A DNA stretch of 64,000 bases, taken from positions 100,363,285 through 100,427,284 of the forward strand of contig NC_134827.1 in the NCBI RefSeq assembly GCF_004210375.1. The letters run 5' to 3'. The DNA comes from Tachypleus tridentatus (Eukaryota; Arthropoda; Merostomata; Xiphosura; Limulidae). Within the stretch, counting starts at the first letter, position 1, and each line of letters starts with the position of its first letter. The notes beneath the pieces were generated by a model that did not search any database, was not told the DNA's origin, and saw only the letters and a program-made list of their open reading frames with translations. The translations under genes and the position numbers were made by a program. This document shows positions 1-11,815 of this stretch, in pieces.

Positions 1-84
1 CACCGATGATGTGAAACCGTCTCACACACTGTAGCACACAGGAACTCATGATGTTGAAAGTGCTCAATTCTAATATCTGGAGGT

Positions 85-312
85 GGCCCGGCACGGCCAT
101 GTTGTTAGGGTACCTTGAGAATCGCGGGTTCGAATCCCTGTCACACAAAACACGCTCGTTCTTTCAGCTGTGGGGACATTATAACGTATCAATCAATCCC
201 GCTATTCATTGGTAAAAAAAAAAAAGTCCAACAGTTGGCGGTGCTAAATTATGGATGGCTAGCGCAGATAGCCCTCGTGTGGCTTTGCGCGAAATTCAAA
301 ACAAAATAAACC
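85..312 (+). mobile_element. tRNA-derived SINE (type 1), internally shortened
   Basis: The copy has a tRNA-like head ('gcccggcacggccatg', then B box 'gggttcgaatccc') and the common type-1 body and tail, ending in 'gcgaaattcaaaac'. The stretch between A and B boxes is shorter than in other copies and part of the body is missing, so this is an old, degraded copy. Confidence 0.85.
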
Positions 313-424
313 AAATCTGACAACATCATGAAACAAGATATAGTGTTACAATTGGGTCCTCAGTTTCAGGGTACGGCGCTTTTTCGTTTCTGGTTGCAAA
401 ATATCCGCTTTTCCACGGTAGGTT

Positions 425-1725
425 TAGGTTTTTCCCTTTAGGTATACCGTGCATCTTCATTTTATGGTAAGTCCTCAATTGGGTTATTGTACGTCCACAC
501 TTATACAGTCGGACTTGATGTTGAGTGCACTGTAATCTTCACTTCGTGTGTACTTCTATATTTACGTTAGATCCTTAGTTCAGTATATTGAAGGCCATAT
601 TTCTACGACAGATCCTCAGGTTAACGTCACTGTAGTCTATACTTCTGTTATAATCCTTACTTTACGTATACAGTACGTCTACACTTTTTCGGTAGGCTCT
701 CCTGTTGGGTGTTCCGTACGTCTACACTTCTACGGTAAGTTCTCCTGTTGGATGCACAGTACGTCCACACTTCTTCGGTAGGTTATCCTGTTGGATGTAC
801 AGTACATCTACACTTCTTCGGTAGATTATCCTGTTGGATGTACAGTACATCTACACTTCTTCGGTAAGTTATCCTGTTGGATGTACAGTACATCTACACT
901 TCTTCGGTAGGTTATCCTGTTGGATGTACAGTACATCTACACTTCTTCGGTAGGTTATCCTGTTGGATGTACAGTACATCTACACTTCTTCGGTAGATTA
1001 TCCTGTTGGATGTACAGTACATCTACACTTCTTCGGTAGATTATCCTGTTGGATGTACAGTACATCTACACTTCTTCGGTAGGTTATCCTGTTGGATGTA
1101 CAGTACATCTACACTTCTCCGGTAGGTTATCCTGTTGGATGTACAGTACATTTACACTTCTTCGGTAGGTTATCCTGTTGGATGTACAGTACATCTACAC
1201 TTCTTCGGTAGATTATCCTGTTGGATGTACAGTACATCTACACTTCTTCGGTAGGTTATCCTGTTGGATGTACAGTACATCTACACTTCTTCGGTAGGTT
1301 ATCCTGTTGGATGTACAGTACATTTACACTTCTTCGGTAGGTTATCCTGTTGGATGTACAGTACATCTACACTTCTTCGGTAGATTATCCTGTTGGATGT
1401 ACAGTACATCTACACTTCTTCGGTAGGTTATCCTGTTGGATGTTCAGTACGTCCACACTTCTTCGGTAGGTTATCCTGTTGGATGTTCAGTACGTCCACA
1501 CTTCTTCGGTAGTCTCTCCTGTTGGGTGTTCAGTACGTCCACACTTCTACGGTAGGCTCTCCTGTTGGTTGTACAGTACGTCTACACTTCTACGGTAAGC
1601 TCTCTTGTTGGATGTACAGTACGTCCACACTTCTATGCTAGGTTTTCCTTTTAGGTGTACAGTACGTCCACACTTCTACGCTGGATTCTTTCACAATTGG
1701 TTTTAATTTTAGTTATAAACTATAC
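425..1725. repeat. Minisatellite, family A, 43-bp unit
   Basis: Tandem units of 43 bp with near-identical sequence from about 780 to 1500, flanked on both sides by more divergent units. Each standard unit contains 'gatgtacagtacatc', a perfect 7+1+7 dyad, followed by 'tacacttcttcggtagg'. Divergent edge units carry 'gtacgtccacac' instead. It runs directly into the related family B array. No coding potential is evident. Confidence 0.95.
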
Positions 1726-1734
1726 TTTCGCTGG

Positions 1735-4662
1735 CAGTAAGTTTTTTTCAAGTGCACAGTAAAGTTCACTCTTCTACGGTAGGTTCTTCTGTTTAATGTA
1801 CAGTAAAGTTCACTCTTCTACGGTAGGTTCTTCTGTTTAATGTACAGTAAAGTTCACTCTTTATGGTAGGTTTTTCTGTTCAAAGTACAGTAAAGTTCAC
1901 TCCTCTATGGTACGTTCTCTTTTTCAATGTACAGTAAAGTTCACTCTTCTACGGTAGGTTCTTCTGTTTAATGTACAGTAAAGTTCACTCTTTATGGTAG
2001 GTTTTTCTGTTCAAAGTACAGTAAAGTTCACTCCTCTATGGTACGTTCTCTTGTTCAATGTACAGTAAAGTTCACTCTTCTACGGGAGGTTCTTCTGTTT
2101 AATGTACAGTAAAGTTCACTCTTTATGGTAGGTTTTACTGTTCAAAGTACAGTAAAGTTCACTCCTCTACGGTACGTTCTCTTGTTCAATGTACAGTAAA
2201 GTTCTCTCTTTATGGTAGGTTTTTCTGTTCAAAGTACAGTAAAGTTCACTCCTCTATGGTACGTTCTCTTGTTCAATGTACAGTAAAGTTCACTCTTCTA
2301 CGGTAGGTTCTTCTGTTTAATGTATAGTAAAGTTCACTCTTTATGGTAGGTTTTTCTGTTCAAAGTACAGTAAAGTTCACTCCTCTATGGTACGTTCTCT
2401 TGTTCAATGTACAGTAAAGTTCACTCTTCTACGGGAGGTTCTTCTGTTTAATGTACAGTAAAGTTCACTCTTTATGGTAGGTTTTTCTGTTCAACGTACA
2501 GTAAAGTTCACTCCTCTATGGTACGTTCTCTTGTCCAATGTACAGTAAAGTTCACTCTTCTACGGTAGGTTCTTCTGTTTAATGTACAGTAAAGTTCACT
2601 CTTTATGGTAGGTTTTTCTGTTCAAAGTACAGTAAAGTTCACTCCTCTATGGTACGTTCTCTTTTTCAATGTACAGTAAAGTTCACTCTTCTACGGTAGG
2701 TTCTTCTGTTTAATGTACAGTAAAGTTCACTCTTTATGGTAGGTTTTTCTGTTCAAAGTACAGTAAAGTTCACTCCTCTATGGTACGTTCTCTTGTTCAA
2801 TGTACAGTAAAGTTCACTCTTCTACGGGAGGTTCTTCTGTTTAATGTACAGTAAAGTTCACTCTTTATGGTAGGTTTTCTGTTCAAAGTACAGTAAAGTT
2901 CACTCCTCTACGGTACGTTCTCTTGTTCAATGTACAGTAAAGTTCACTCTTTATGGTAGGTTTTTCTGTTCAAAGTACAGTAAAGTTCACTCCTCTATGG
3001 TACGTTCTCTTGTTCAATGTACAGTAAAGTTCACTCTTCTACGGTAGGTTCTTCTCTTTAATGTACAGTAAAGTTCACTCTTTATGGTAGGTTTTCTGTT
3101 CAAAGTACAGTAAAGTTCACTCCTCTATGGTACGTTCTCTTGTTCAATGTACAGTAAAGTTCACTCTTCTACGGGAGGTTCTTCTGTTTAATGTACAGTA
3201 AAGTTCACTCTTTATGGTAGGTTTTTCTGTTCAAAGTACAGTAAAGTTCACTCCTCTATGGTACGTTCTCTTGTCCAATGTACAGTAAAGTAAACTCTTC
3301 TACGGTAGGTTCTTCTGTTTAATGTACAGTAAAGTTCACTCTTTATGGTAGGTTTTTCTGTTCAAAGTACAGTAAAGTTCACTCCTCTATGGTACGTTCT
3401 CTTGTTCAATGTACAGTAAAGTTCACTCTTCTACGGTAGGTTCTTCTGTTTAATGTACAGTAAAGTTCACTCTTTATGGTAGGTTTTTCTGTTCAAAGTA
3501 CAGTAAAGTTCACTCCTCTATGGTACGTTCTCTTGTTCAATGTACAGTAAAGTTCACTCTTCTACGGTAGGTTCTTCTCTTTAATGTACAGTAAATTTCA
3601 CTCTTTATGGTAGGTTTTTCTGTTCAAAGTACAGTAAAGTTCACTCCTCTATGGTACGTTCTCTTGTTCAATGTACAGTAAAGTTCACTCTTCTACGGTA
3701 GGTTCTTCTGTTTAATGTACAGTAAAGTTCACTCTTTATGGTAGGTTCTTCTGTTCAAAGTACAGTAAAGTTCACTCTTTATGGTAGGTTCTTCTGTTCA
3801 AAGTACAGTAAAGTTTACTCTTCTACGGTAGGTTCTTCTGTTTAATGTACAGTAAAGTTCACTCTTTATGGTAGGTTCTTCTGTTCAAAGTACAGTAAAG
3901 TTCACTCTTTATGGTAGGTTCTTCTGTTTAATGTACAGTAAAGTTCACTCTTCTACGGTAGGTTCTTCTGTTTAATGTACAGTAAAGTTCACTCTTTATG
4001 GTAGGTTTTTCTGTTCAAAGTACAGTAAAGTTCACTCCTCTATGGTACGTTCTCTTGTTCAATGTACAGTAAAGTTCACTCTTCTACGGGAGGTTCTTCT
4101 GTTTAATGTACAGTAAAGTTCACTCTTTATGGTAGGTTTTTCTGTTCAAAGTACAGTAAAGTTCACTCCTCTATGGTACGTTCTGTTGTTCAATGTACAG
4201 TAAAGTTCACTCTTCTACGGTAGGTTCTTCTGTTTAATGTACAGTAAAGTTCACTCTTCTACGCTAGGTTCTTCTGTTTAATGTACAGTAAAGTTCACTC
4301 CTCTATGGTACGTTCTCTTGTTCAATGTACAGTAAAGTTCACTCTTCTACGGTAGGTTCTTCTGTTTAATGTACAGTAAAGTTCACTCTTTATGGTAGGT
4401 TTTTCTGTTCAAAGTACAGTAAAGTTCACTCCTCTATGGTACGTTCTGTTGTTCAATGTACAGTAAAGTTCACTCTTCTACGGTAGGTTCTTCTGTTTAA
4501 TGTACAGTAAAGTTCACTCTTCTACGCTAGGTTCTTCTGTTTAATGTACAGTAAAGTTCACTCCTCTATGGTACGTTCTCTTGTTTAATGTACAGTAAAG
4601 TTCACTCTTCTACGGTAGGTTCTTCTGTTTAATGTACAGTAAAGTTCACTCTTCTGTAATGT
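1735..4662. repeat. Minisatellite, family B, 44-bp unit with ~131-bp higher-order repeat
   Basis: Units of about 43-44 bp share 'gtacagtaaagttcactc' and differ in the next segment ('ttctacggtagg', 'tttatggtagg', 'ctctatggtacg'). The three variants usually follow each other in fixed order, giving a higher-order period of about 131 bp (for example 'ctcctctatgg' at 1900 and again at 2031). The units align with family A, so both arrays descend from one ancestral repeat. Confidence 0.95.
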
Positions 4663-6794
4663 ACATTTTTGTCTTCAATAAAATCTTCTCCTTAGAGTGT
4701 ACATCACATTACCTGTAGACATTTAGTTAAAGTGTGAAAGGTTTAGTTAAGGTGTGAATGGTTTGTTCGGCTTTAAGGTAGAAGTAGTGCAAAAGCTGAG
4801 TTTATGTTGTACCTGATTCAAATATTTTCATTCTAAATATCGTAATATCATGTTCCCAGTACATATTTTATACAAAAACACAAAAGGGAATTCTAAATGG
4901 TTGCCGCACTTGAATTTTTTTTTTTCAGACAGGATTAAAGTAAACTAGTTTAACAGACATTTTTAGGTATAGTTTTGTATGCCAATAGAATGAAGGGAGG
5001 GACGTATATCTGGTTTGACTTTACTACTCACGAGGTCTACTCTCAAACTGAAATTATTTTAGGCAGAATTAGAGTATATTAATCTGTAAGATCGTGGGCA
5101 TGGATAAGTACTTCTATTGAAAGGGTTTGACCTTCTGAGTCCAAAAATGTAATTAGATCTCAAATCGGTCAAGAAATAACGGAGTTACGAGTTAAAATTT
5201 GTACGTGAAAAAAAAAAAAGAAAGAAGCAAACTCAGAGACGTTTTATGAGCCGCTTTGCCGCGGCTAAAAACACGAGAGAGCGCGGGTTTACGAATACGA
5301 ATAATGGACGACAATACAACACATACCAAGAAAAATGGGATAACAAATATTGTTAGAATTATTAAATTCCTGCGGTAGACATCACTTATAAAGTGACCAC
5401 GTGACAACACATTCATTTACAACCTTCTTCTAAAACAGCACCTTGATCTCATCAGTTAAAATGATAAAAGAGCTCCAACAAAGTTGTGGTTCAAATATTT
5501 TAATATTTGAATCACCAGTATCAGAAATAATTTTAACTGGTGTTTAGGGCTAACAGAAGATCGTTCTGAAGTAATTTAGGCCCACTGACATTGGAAACGT
5601 GATTATTATTTCCGTCCTTGAAAAGAAATAACAGGCTTAACTGACTAGATTAAATTTCTCTCTGACAAAGTAAAAAGCAATAAATACCGTAATTTATTTT
5701 AAAGATCACGCATGAGTACCTCCCTCCTCACCCCATCAATTCTGCTGCCTTAAATCACGAAACAACCATTACTTAAGAACAAACGACAGATGAAAACAAA
5801 AATTGTGCATTTTGGTGTTCGTGTTTTTAGTTCACTTAAAATAACCAAATTACTACCTAAATATGCCTTTTACGATAATTATCGTTTATATACGACTGTT
5901 TTATTACATACATAATACTCGTAGGGCTACGGTTATATGAACAAACGAAACACGTATTGTTTATAAGCTAAAATACCTGACCGACCATATATCATCTATG
6001 TATGATGAAAATAATATGGAAAATAGAAAGTGTTTCTTTTACGGTTTTAATAAGCACTTACCTTACAGCCATTACTGTATCAAAAAGATGTTTAATTTAA
6101 CCAGATTTTGTTATGTAGGTAACTGGATTTTCTGTTAATCACTATAATTCAATTTGTCATAAAATTTTCGCGCGAAACTACGCAAAGGGACAAATTAAAC
6201 GCAGGTCCGTAGTTTTGAGCTGACATACTAGAGGTAAAGTAACTATTGGACTTGTCTTATTTAATCAAATATTGAGCTTTGACACTCGCGAAGTGGAGAA
6301 CACTTTTGTGGCAACGGGGCCCGAATCAGTAATCCTAATATGGATCACGTCAGGACCTTTTACTAATCAAAAGGAACTCATATTTATAAGGAATTTTGAT
6401 GTTTCTAATATATTTTTCTGAGTTTTACAGCGTTGCAGTTAAATATAAAGTTCTATTTTTCTCTAACCACCCAAATTAAGAATTTTGGCTAAAATAACAA
6501 CATATGGTTCATATCACCACGTTACACCGGTTTTTATCATTGTATTTCACCTGTGCAGTTTAAAATAAACAATAACAAAACAACCAGTAGGTAATCGCGC
6601 ACGGTTCGGTGCAGTCGAATTTAAATATTGGATTTTATACGTATTGTTACTGGCTACGTATCATATTTGGCCTTGCTATCGACTTCAACCTGTATAGTAA
6701 AGATGTTTACGTGATGTCAGAAAAATGCGTAGCTCCAAGAAGTCACGACGCAAAATTATAAAAGCCAGAAAATCTGAGACCTTTAGTTAGTTAG
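4663..6794. other. Non-repetitive intergenic DNA, nothing recognised
   Basis: AT-rich sequence without an open frame of credible length, no recognised SINE, and no splice-bounded coding block that I could support. The minus-strand open frame at 5192-5416 looks accidental. Confidence 0.5.
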
Positions 6795-7062
6795 TTTGTT
6801 TGTTTTGGAATTTCGCACAAGGCTACTCTAGGGCTATCTGTGCTAGCCGTCCCTAATTTAGCAGTGTAAGACTAGAGGGAAGGCGGCTAGTCATCACCAC
6901 CCACCGCCAACTCTTGGGCTACTCTTTTACCAACGAAGAGTGGGATTAACCGTAATATTATAATGCCTCCACAGCTGAAAGGGCGGGCATGTTTGGTGTG
7001 ACGGGGATTCGAACCCGCGACTCTCGGATTACGAGTCGAGTGCCTTAACCACCTTTACTACC
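6795..7062 (-). mobile_element. tRNA-derived SINE (type 1)
   Basis: Near full-length copy in reverse orientation. The tail 'gaatttcgcacaaggctac' is on the left and the tRNA-like head with complementary B box 'ggggattcgaacccgcg' and A-box end 'cttaaccacct' is on the right. Confidence 0.92.
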
Positions 7063-7520
7063 TGAGATAAGATATACCTAATTTCGTAAGTTGTATGTAT
7101 CGTACCAACGACGTATATATACGTACATACGGATAATCTTTCTGTTATTTTATATATCAAATAATCGCCTCGTAATAAACCTGGACCATTTTAACAGAAG
7201 TTGGCCACCTAGGATATACATATTCTCGCATGGAGGGTGAATATTTTACTTTTTTTTTTAAGAAAATGTTTTGGCACAACTAGCTGATGGTATTGTTCGG
7301 GGCCTTAAATGGATCTCTCAACTGTAAATAACAAATTACCGCCGCCAGTAACGGCTGAGCACCAGCCCATCCAATGTTTGACAATTATTCATACTTTATA
7401 CCACACCTAAAAAAATATGGCTAATAATTTTGAAGTCCTTTACTTATAACGTTTCAAACGTAAATGAACACTTGAGGGAGGGATGCTATTTAATAATCTA
7501 ACCATTAGCAGAATATATTG

Positions 7521-7602
7521 TTCAATACAAAGCTACATAATGGGCTATCTTTGCTGTATCCGCTACGAATGTCGAAAGCCCATTATGTAGCTTTGTATTG
7601 AA
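7521..7602. repeat. Perfect 26-bp inverted repeat made from a SINE type-2 end
   Basis: Arms 7521-7546 and 7577-7602 are exact reverse complements, with a 30-base spacer. The left arm plus spacer reads as the 3' part of the type-2 tRNA SINE ('acaaagctacataatgggc' onward). The right arm repeats that end inverted, so the structure is a snap-back of the SINE terminus. Confidence 0.9.
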
Positions 7603-7908
7603 ATATGAAACCAACCTATTCCCTGTAGTCTACACATTAAAAATGAGGTATGGATAGGATAGACAGACTGCTCTTGTGTAGCTTTGAGTTAAACTATTTA
7701 ACTAAACTAATGCTTGTGGTAGTTTGTGGCCTGTTTAAACTTCCATTAATTATGTTTATCATGGAAGTGAAGGGAGAAGATTCGAACGATGTTTCAATAT
7801 TTCTGTCGATATTCGTACACTGAGAAATGACTAAAAACATTGCTGTTGTTTTCGACACCTCCGCGTTAAGGTAGAGTTATACATAAAGTTCACATAATAA
7901 ATCATTTA

Positions 7909-8240
7909 GTTAGTTAGTTATCACCATTAGATTCCATCTAGGGACATAGGGCCGCAATTGCTTGCGGATTCTTCAACAGGTATTTGAGTAAGTAGGTTGT
8001 TAGCCCACTGCACCGAGCCGTCCCTAATTTAGTAGTGTAAGGCTAGAGGGAAGGCAGCTAGTCATCACCACTCACCGCCAACTCTTGGGCTACTCTTTTA
8101 CCAACGAATAGTGGGATTGACCGTCACATTATAACGCCCCCACGGCTGGGAAGGAGAGCATGTTTGGCGCGACGCGGGCGCGAACCCGCGACCGTCGGAT
8201 TACGAGTCGCACGCCTTACGCGCTTGGCCATGCCAGGCCC
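7909..8240 (-). mobile_element. Chimeric SINE: type-1 body with alternative tail, 12-bp target-site duplication
   Basis: In reverse orientation the element has a variant tRNA head ('cgcgacgcgggcgcgaacc') and the type-1 body, but instead of the usual tail it ends in a different segment containing 'gcaattgcttgcggattc' and a 'ttagttagttagtta' terminus. The 12-bp direct repeat ATAAATCATTTA flanks it exactly at 7897-7908 and 8241-8252, so head, body and tail inserted as one unit. A second copy lies at 51864-52197. Confidence 0.93.
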
Positions 8241-8342
8241 ATAAATCATTTAATACCTGTTAATTTAAATGTTCTTATTACTGAACTCGGAAAACTTGCT
8301 CATGATGTGGCTCAGTGTATAGTTAGATATATTTTGTATAGT

Positions 8343-8542
8343 AGATATATTTGAAAGTGTGAAAGGTTAGGACTAACTGACACATAATAAAATTAATTGT
8401 ACTTTTTTAGCGCAAAGCTACACAATGGACTACTTGAACTGTGCCAACTGTGGGTATAGAACCAGGATTTCAGCTAAAGAAGTACAATTAATTTTATTAT
8501 GTGTCAGTTAGTCCAAACCTTTCACACTTTCAAAATATATCT
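8343..8542. repeat. Fold-back repeat, ~70-bp arms, SINE type-2 fragment as loop
   Basis: Arms 8343-8411 and 8473-8542 are reverse complements with only a few mismatches. The roughly 60-base spacer reads as a fragment of the type-2 SINE ('gcaaagctacacaatggac' and 'gtgggtatagaacc'). The arms themselves do not match the SINE. Confidence 0.88.
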
Positions 8543-8608
8543 AAACAGAGACAAAACTGACAAAGCAACGAATTCAAAATAGCACAAGTTCCATCATACA
8601 AAAAGCCT

Positions 8609-8712
8609 TCTGGTGGCACAGGGTTACGTATGTGGACTTAAAACGCTAGAAATTGCGTTTCGATCCCCGTGGTGGGCAGAATACAGATATTTCATCGTGT
8701 AAATTTGTGCTT
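8609..8712 (+). mobile_element. tRNA-derived SINE (type 2)
   Basis: The tRNA-like order is visible: 'tggcacagggttacgtatg' (A box region), 'cgtttcgatccccgtgg' (B box), then 'gggcagaatacagatat' and the 'gtgtaaatttgtgctt' tail. The overlapping open frame at 8653-9030 starts inside this repeat and is not credible as a gene. Confidence 0.8.
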
Positions 8713-9227
8713 AAAATACGTTATTGTTATCAAAAGGAAGAGAAAGGGAAACTTGTGCTTATATGTTCAGAAAACAACAACAAACAAATGAAATTTTATC
8801 AGAAAGTATGGAATCTACAGGAAACGATAAGGACGTTTAATCTTTCGTTGTTTGTTTACTTGTTTGTTCATGCTCTTGAAGCAGTGCACGCGCAAGGAAT
8901 CGCTTCAACGAAAACTAAAGACGCAGTGATTGTACACAACCAAAGTCATATTACGACCATTGCTCCAATATTTTTGTTCTCAATCAGACCAGAAGACATG
9001 ACGTGCGTAATCGTATCTTTTGGCAGTTGAATATTGCTATAACTCGCACACAGAATCGTTACTTCGCCAAGCAGTATAGTGTCACTAAACTGCACGTGAC
9101 CCATACAAACTGAGTACTCATGACAGGGTCAATAACCGCTTTTGTAATGATTATTGTCTCCCACAACAGATGGCTCAGAGATAATATTTAAGATTTATAA
9201 CAGTAACAAATTTGAGGCTCGATCCTT

Positions 9228-9325
9228 GCAGTTTTGTCATTAAAACCTTACAACTCTAAAACCAGGAAATCGATTCCCGCAGTGGACACAGCAGATAGTC
9301 CAATGTGGCTTTGCTCTGAAAAAAA
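9228..9325 (+). mobile_element. tRNA-derived SINE (type 3), degraded
   Basis: Contains 'aaatcgattcccgcagtgg' and the diagnostic 'acagcagatagtccaatg' with 'tggctttgctctgaaa' tail shared with the copies at 23112 and 45745. Confidence 0.7.
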
Positions 9326-9549
9326 TATGTGTTGATATAATTAGCTTTAAAACTATGAACTTATATATATATGTTAAATTATATTTATATTTGTAGTTAA
9401 ATAGATTCAAACTTTCAAACTAAAATGATGGGTTAAAAGTATTGTACACATATGAATTTAAAGGCAGTTCGCGTATATCTCTCTTTTTCGTTCAATTTGT
9501 CATTCTACCTGATGAATAAATATCAAACCTTTAATTCTGATTGATTGAT

Positions 9550-9797
9550 TTTTGAATTTCACGCAAAGCTAATCGAGGGCTATCTGCGCTAGCCGTCCCT
9601 AATTTAATAGTGTAAGAGGGAAGGCAGCTAGTCATCACCACCCACCGCCAACTCTTGGACTACTATTTTAACAACGAATAGTGGGATTGACCGTAATATT
9701 ATAACGCCCCCACGGCTAAAGGGCGAGTATGTTTGGTTCGACGGGGATTCGAACCCGCGACCCTCGGATTACGAGTTGAACGCCTTAACTCACCTGC
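9550..9797 (-). mobile_element. tRNA-derived SINE (type 1)
   Basis: Reverse-oriented copy with the tail at left ('gaatttcacgcaaagc') and the B-box complement 'ggggattcgaacccgcg' near the right end. A few bases are missing in the 'tgtaagag' part of the body. Confidence 0.9.
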
Positions 9798-9957
9798 CTT
9801 TAATTCTACGTGACTCTGCAGAACATTTGAAAATAAAACAACTTGAAACATAATATTATTTATTTGTTTCTATCCAGTTCACCCAATCAAAGAAAACACA
9901 GGAAGAAAGATTTCACGTCAGATGTCTTTCACATCAAGATATTTAAACTCTACAAAC

Positions 9958-10224
9958 CCCGCCATGGGCTGGTGATTAGAGTACTCGAGAAGTAATGTGA
10001 GGGTCCTTGATTCGAATCCCCGTCACACCAACCATGTTCGCTCTTTTAGCCGTAATAATGTGACCGTTAGTCCTATTATTCTTTGATAAAAGAGTAGCCC
10101 AAGAGTTGATGGTGGGTGATGATGACTAGTTACCTTCCCGCTAGTCTATTACTGCTAAATTATGGACGGCTAGCGTAGATAACCCTTGTGTATCTGTGCG
10201 TCAAATTATAAAAAAAACAAACAA
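9958..10224 (+). mobile_element. tRNA-derived SINE (type 1)
   Basis: Begins 'gccatgggctggtgatt', has B box 'gattcgaatccccgtcac', the usual body, and ends in an A-rich tail. Diverged but complete in outline. Confidence 0.88.
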
Positions 10225-10597
10225 CACTTTTGTTTGATTCTTGTGCAATAGTAAATTTTGCTTATACATGTATTATTCACTATATCCGCGCTTTCTAAAT
10301 TATAAAATAATTTCGCGTGACCATCAGCAAATTCGTTTTCGCTAAATTCTTATTTTGACCAAACCGGTTGCCAATGATATCCTCACGGTTTCAAGGTTGC
10401 AAAAAATCTGTCTTGAGTAACCTGCTCATAATTCATTTCAACGTTGGACAACAGAAACCAAAGTGTAAGTGATTGTAAGTCGTCACGAAACCATGAAACA
10501 TACGTTAGGCTTTTGTTCAAACTCAAATCCTTTCAAATTACGAATTTTTCTTTTAATTGTTGATATCTTATTTTAAGGTGTAAGAAAAAAAAATGTT

Positions 10598-10692
10598 TTT
10601 TATATATCTCAACTGTCTGCCCCTATAGAATATATATATATCACCTGTCTGCCCCTGTAGACTATATATATCTCACCTGTCTGTCTCCTCTC
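10598..10692. repeat. Short tandem repeat, about 40-bp unit
   Basis: About two and a half copies of a unit containing 'ctgtctgcccct' and 'agaatatatatat'. It sits immediately before a type-2 SINE. Confidence 0.7.
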
Positions 10693-10790
10693 TGTAGTTC
10701 AGGGTATGTCTGTGGACTTACAACTCTAAAAGCAGGGTTTCGATACTCGTAATGAGCTCATTGTATGGTTTTGTGTTTAATTACAAACGA
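10693..10790 (+). mobile_element. tRNA-derived SINE (type 2)
   Basis: A-box region 'gttcagggtatgtctgtgg', B box 'gggtttcgatactcg', then a shortened body and the tail 'tttgtgtttaattac'. Confidence 0.78.
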
Positions 10791-10823
10791 ACTTATCACT
10801 CTATCACGTGAAAGATTTTCTTT

Positions 10824-10935
10824 GTAGTTTACACAAAGTTACACAATGGCTATCTGTGCTGTGTCCACCACGAGTACTGAAACATTTACAGCGTTAAAAG
10901 TCCACAGACACACTGCTGTGCCACAGAGTGGAGGA
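10824..10935 (-). mobile_element. tRNA-derived SINE (type 2)
   Basis: Reverse copy: 'acacaaagttacacaatgg' tail complement at left, then the B-box remnant 'gagtactgaaac', then 'ctgctgtgccac' at the right end (complement of the A-box side). Confidence 0.85.
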
Positions 10936-11019
10936 AGGGGTTTGTTTGAAAGATAAGACACAAAGTTTATCATATATTCTTAAAAATATTGGACAGTGGA
11001 TAATGCGATACCACAAACT

Positions 11020-11160
11020 GGTCCTTGAACTTTAACCTGTGGGTGCGATATAAGAGTTGGAGTCAATCCTTGGAAGGTGTTACAGGTGGTACTGTCCACT
11101 GGGTGCCTTCTTCTTGGTCAATGTTTCAAAACTAGAGATACTGTCAACTATGCAAAATAG
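11020..11160 (+). mobile_element. Strongly diverged SINE type-1 fragment
   Basis: The middle of the type-1 body is recognisable in order ('cctgtgggtgcgatataag', 'agtcaatcc', 'tgccttcttcttgg'), but the head is absent. An old insertion. Confidence 0.5.
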
Positions 11161-11184
11161 AAATACAGAAAACGTTAAATGTTG

Positions 11185-11478
11185 AAGGTTTTTAACACCT
11201 AGTAAAATATTTTAACAGTCTTACTAGTATGTAAAAGTTTTTATCACGCAAGAAAATCCTTTAACAGTCTGACTAATTGTTAAAAGTTTTTGACATGCAA
11301 GAAAATCCTCCAACAGTCTGACTAATTGTTAAAAGTTTTTAACATGCAAGAAAATCCTCTAACAGTGTGACTAATTGTTAAAAGTTTTTAACATGCAAGG
11401 AAATCCTCTAACAGTGTGACTAATTGTTAAAAGTTTTTAACATGCAAGGAAATCCTCTAACAGTGTGACTAATCTTCG
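11185..11478. repeat. Minisatellite, 49-bp unit, about six copies
   Basis: Units contain 'gtctgactaattgttaaaag' and 'catgcaagaaaatcctc'. Spacing measured at 11265 and 11314 is 49 bp. Edge copies are more diverged than central ones. Confidence 0.9.
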
Positions 11479-11537
11479 TAGGTTTTTAACACGAAAGCTT
11501 TAAAGGTTTTGTTGTATTTTCTGAATGCAAATCGTGG

Positions 11538-11815
11538 TCGGATCGACATGACCAGCTGGTTAGAGTACTCGACTCGTAATCTGAGAGTCGAGGGTTCGAA
11601 TTCCCGTCACACCAAACATGCTGGACCTTTCAACCGTGGGGGCGTCATAATGTTACGATCAATCCCATTATTCATTAGTAAAAGAGTAGCCCAAGAGTTG
11701 GAGGTGGGTGGTGATGACTAGCTGCCTTCCTTCTAGTCTTACACTGCTAAATTAGAGACGGTTAGCACAGATAGCCCTCGTGTAGACTTGCGCGAAATTC
11801 AAAAACAAACAAACA
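11538..11815 (+). mobile_element. tRNA-derived SINE (type 1)
   Basis: Full outline: A-box region 'gaccagctggttagagtac', B box 'gggttcgaattcccg', body 'gtagcccaagagttggagg', and tail 'cgcgaaattcaaaaacaaac'. Confidence 0.92.

Noticed and set aside
8653-9030. 125-codon plus-strand open frame, among the longest in the first 30 kb
   Set aside because: It begins inside a type-2 SINE and shows no conserved domain; probably chance.
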